Assembly: GCA_016744275.1 (NCBI GenBank)
Contig: JADGEP010000177.1
Span: forward strand, 1-7,780
Reading direction: 5' to 3'
Origin: Candidatus Krumholzibacteriia bacterium
Lineage (GTDB): Bacteria; Krumholzibacteriota; Krumholzibacteriia; LZORAL124-64-63
DNA: 7,780 nucleotides
The position numbers were made by a program, and so were the translations under genes. Position 1 is the first letter of the stretch; the number at the start of each line of letters is the position of its first letter. This document shows, one piece after another, positions 6,262 through 7,780 of this stretch. The notes under the pieces are model-generated. The model did no database searches. It saw only the letters and a list, made by a program, of their open reading frames with translations, and was not told where the DNA came from.

Positions 6262-7218
6262 TCAGTTTCCACCCAGACGGTCCAGGGTGGCTTGGTATTC
6301 ATTCAGCAAGCGCTCCATGAGTTCGCTCACCGGCCTGATGTCGCTGATCAATCCGGAAACCTGGCCGATTTCCAATTCGCCTTCATCCAGGTCGCCTTCA
6401 AGCATGCCGGCTCGCGCCCGGCCTTTGCCCAGTTCGGCAACCAATTCTTCAACCGTTGCGCCCCGGTGCTCCATCTCCACGATGCGGTCGCGGAACGCGT
6501 TCTTCATTAACCGCACGGGCACTTGTTTCTTGAGCACCAGTTGGGTGGCCCCGGCATCGGCCTGGACCACCGCCTTCTTGAAATCCGGATGGCCGGATGA
6601 TTCCACGCTCGCGGCAAACCGCGACCCGATCTGTACGCCCTCGGCGCCAAGGGCCAATGCGGCGGCCATCTGGGCACCGGTGGCGATGCCCCCGGCGGCA
6701 ATGATCGGAATGTCCACGGCCTCTACGCACTCGGGCACCAAGACCATGGTGGTGATTTCATCGCGCCCATTGTGGCCGCCGGCCTCAAAGCCTTCGCAGA
6801 CCACGGCGTCGCATCCGGCATCCTGACACTTGCGCGCCAGAACGGGACTGGCCACCACGTGCACCAGAGTGCAATGGGCATCTTTCAGGGGAGCGGCGAC
6901 TTTTTTAGGCGATCCGGCCGATGTGAAAAAGATGTTCACTTTTTCGGCCAGCGCAATTTCCACACATTCGGTGCTGTGCGAGAAAAGCAACGGAATGTTC
7001 ACGCCGAAGGGGCGGTCCGTCAGGGCGCGCGTCTTGCGGATCTGATCGCGGAAGACATCCGGCAGCATGCTGCCTGCGCCCAGCAAGCCCAGGCCCCCCG
7101 CATTGGCGACCGCTGCGGCCAATTTGGCGCCGCTATTGTACACCATCCCGCCTTGAATGACGGGATATTGTACGCCCAGCAGTTCAGTGACCCTGTTTTT
7201 GAAGATTCCAACGGACAC
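6262..7218 (-). CDS. FMN-dependent nitronate monooxygenase / FabK-type enoyl-ACP reductase family protein
   Basis: This 318-residue TIM-barrel flavoprotein belongs to the nitronate monooxygenase (2-nitropropane dioxygenase) family, which includes enoyl-ACP reductase II (FabK). Landmarks are PVIQGGM (19-25), GGLGLLGAG (41-49), RPFGVNIPLL (69-78), CEGFEAGGHNG with the likely active-site H149, and the FMN phosphate site AAGGIATGAQMAAALALGAE to GVQIGSRF (174-201). The C-terminal GDLDEGELEIGQVSGLI resembles FabK. By recollection it looks closer to FabK than to classical nitronate monooxygenases, but sequence alone cannot decide between fatty-acid synthesis and nitronate oxidation. The open frame extends back to 7494, but those upstream codons cover the divergent gene's 5' region. 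I chose GTG 7218 because AGGAG sits 6 nt upstream and the N-terminus then matches the family length. It is the first gene of the four-gene minus-strand run. Confidence 0.9.
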   Translation of the reverse strand: MSVGIFKNRVTELLGVQYPVIQGGMVYNSGAKLAAAVANAGGLGLLGAGSMLPDVFRDQIRKTRALTDRPFGVNIPLLFSHSTECVEIALAEKVNIFFTSAGSPKKVAAPLKDAHCTLVHVVASPVLARKCQDAGCDAVVCEGFEAGGHNGRDEITTMVLVPECVEAVDIPIIAAGGIATGAQMAAALALGAEGVQIGSRFAASVESSGHPDFKKAVVQADAGATQLVLKKQVPVRLMKNAFRDRIVEMEHRGATVEELVAELGKGRARAGMLEGDLDEGELEIGQVSGLISDIRPVSELMERLLNEYQATLDRLGGN

Positions 7219-7341
7219 GAGTTGCTCCTGGATTGGCTGACACGGCCCACAAACTACCTGATCCAGGGGGGCAGATGCAACCCTTGCCACAAACGGCCGT
7301 AGTTCCTGCACCCCCGATCGACCCCTCCCGGGAGATGCATG
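7219..7341. promoter_or_regulatory. Divergent intergenic region for the four-gene operon and the secreted-protein gene
   Basis: These 123 nt separate two diverging starts and must hold promoters for both directions if each gene is transcribed from here. I found no -35/-10 pair better than chance on either strand. A GGGGGGCAG tract (7266-7274) and a CTGCACCCCC tract (7306-7315) form an imperfect, widely spaced inverted repeat. A perfect palindrome CTCCCGGGAG (7325-7334) overlaps the plus-strand ribosome binding site. Confidence 0.45.
7225..7229 (-). promoter_or_regulatory. Ribosome binding site deciding the GTG start of the flavoprotein gene
   Basis: AGGAG lies 6 nt before GTG 7218. It favours this start over the upstream in-frame ATG at 7494, which would place 92 unrelated residues before the conserved N-terminus and overlap the divergent gene. 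Confidence 0.7.
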
Positions 7342-7780
7342 ATGAAGAAACTGGTTCTGTTGATGATGACGATTGTATTGGCAGCCCCCGTGGCCGCCGG
7401 CGCCCACACTTGGAAAAGCCACGACCGCCACCACGTTTCGGTGTCCGACAATTCGACCTTTGAAGTCGACGACAATGTGGTGACACTGACCCACAAAGAT
7501 CGCCGTGGCAAGGACCGGGTGGTGGTCACCGCCGATGGTGAACTCACGATCAACGGTGACAAGATCGACACCAACAGCAGCGAGCGCCGTCTTCTGAAAA
7601 AGTTTTACCGCGAGTCAGCTGAACTGGATGAATTGGCCACCAGTATTGCCGCCGATGCTGAAGCCGGCAAGGCTGCCGGATGGTTCGTTTCCGAATCCCG
7701 CCGGTTTGAACTTGATCTGAAAACCGGCACTGCAGTTTCAAACGGCAAACGGTTTTCGTTTCCGGAACATGGGGTCATTG
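7342..7780 (+). CDS. Secreted protein of unknown function, possibly DUF2884/YggN-like, C-terminus outside window
   Basis: The ORF starts at ATG 7342, with GGGAG 7 nt upstream, and stays open for 146 codons to the right edge. Residues 1-21 form a clear signal peptide (MKKLVLLMMTIVLAAPVAAG then AH), so the product is exported. The mature part begins His-rich (HTWKSHDRHH, 22-31), continues with short beta-like stretches (VVTLTHKDR, RVVVTADGELTING) and then a helical section (ERRLLKKFYRE, then AELDELATSIAADAEAG). The order of a VVVTADGELTINGDKI-like strand followed by a helix starting with ER/QR reminds me of the DUF2884 (E. coli YggN) family, recalled from memory and not aligned. YggN itself has no well-established function. 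It is the only plus-strand gene and diverges from the four-gene operon. Coding status is well supported by the signal peptide and ribosome binding site; the family is tentative. Confidence 0.75.
   Translation, partial: MKKLVLLMMTIVLAAPVAAGAHTWKSHDRHHVSVSDNSTFEVDDNVVTLTHKDRRGKDRVVVTADGELTINGDKIDTNSSERRLLKKFYRESAELDELATSIAADAEAGKAAGWFVSESRRFELDLKTGTAVSNGKRFSFPEHGVI

Noticed and set aside
4820..6826. A 668-codon plus-strand open frame antisense to the transporter and flavoprotein genes
   Set aside because: It is rich in His, Gln, Asp and Glu with no recognisable domain. It is the expected open antisense frame of GC-rich coding DNA, and both opposite-strand genes have firm family motifs.
7261..7315. 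Possible riboswitch or long stem from GGGGG and CCCCC tracts in the divergent region
   Set aside because: The arms pair imperfectly, the loop is about 30 nt, and no conserved riboswitch core is visible.
7219..7494. Upstream extension of the flavoprotein gene to ATG 7494
   Set aside because: The extra 92 residues have no family match and overlap the divergent secreted-protein gene. GTG 7218 has a good ribosome binding site.

Overview
The window is GC-rich and looks like chromosomal DNA from a Gram-negative, probably non-model bacterium (secreted and membrane-anchored proteins, clear Shine-Dalgarno sites, frequent GTG/TTG starts). The gene mix (ECF sigma factor with a CHAT protein, QueG, AmrS, POT transporter) fits lineages such as Acidobacteriota or neighbouring uncultured phyla, but that placement is inference. 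I see no tRNA, rRNA, CRISPR array, insertion sequence or phage gene.

Layout. Seven genes lie on the minus strand and one on the plus strand. Reading in the direction of transcription from the right, a four-gene run starts at 7218: a FabK/nitronate-monooxygenase-type flavoprotein (6262-7218), a POT/PTR2-like major facilitator transporter (4727-6244), epoxyqueuosine reductase QueG (3632-4717) and the AmmeMemoRadiSam-type radical SAM enzyme AmrS (2615-3628). Gaps are 3 to 17 nt, so this is probably one operon. All four genes appear to start at GTG or TTG. A divergent plus-strand gene at 7342 encodes a secreted protein that runs off the right edge.

After a 216-nt gap a second minus-strand unit begins: an ECF-type sigma factor (1868-2398), a single-pass membrane protein in the anti-sigma position (1266-1871) and a secreted TPR protein (1-1269) whose last visible residues match the linker leading into a CHAT (caspase-like) domain. 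These three genes overlap by 4 nt at each junction (GTGA and ATGA), so they are translationally coupled. The third gene has no stop in the window.

How they may work together. The sigma/anti-sigma/TPR-CHAT cassette is the most interesting part. The anti-sigma candidate lacks any cysteine, so it has no zinc finger, and it carries a roughly 119-residue C-terminal domain predicted to lie outside the membrane. The TPR-CHAT protein has a signal peptide and would sit in the same compartment. A signalling or proteolytic relay across the membrane is plausible but unproven. The four-gene operon combines tRNA queuosine synthesis (QueG), a radical SAM enzyme whose usual partners AmrA and AmrB are not seen here, a putative peptide transporter and a flavoenzyme. 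I see no single pathway that unites them.
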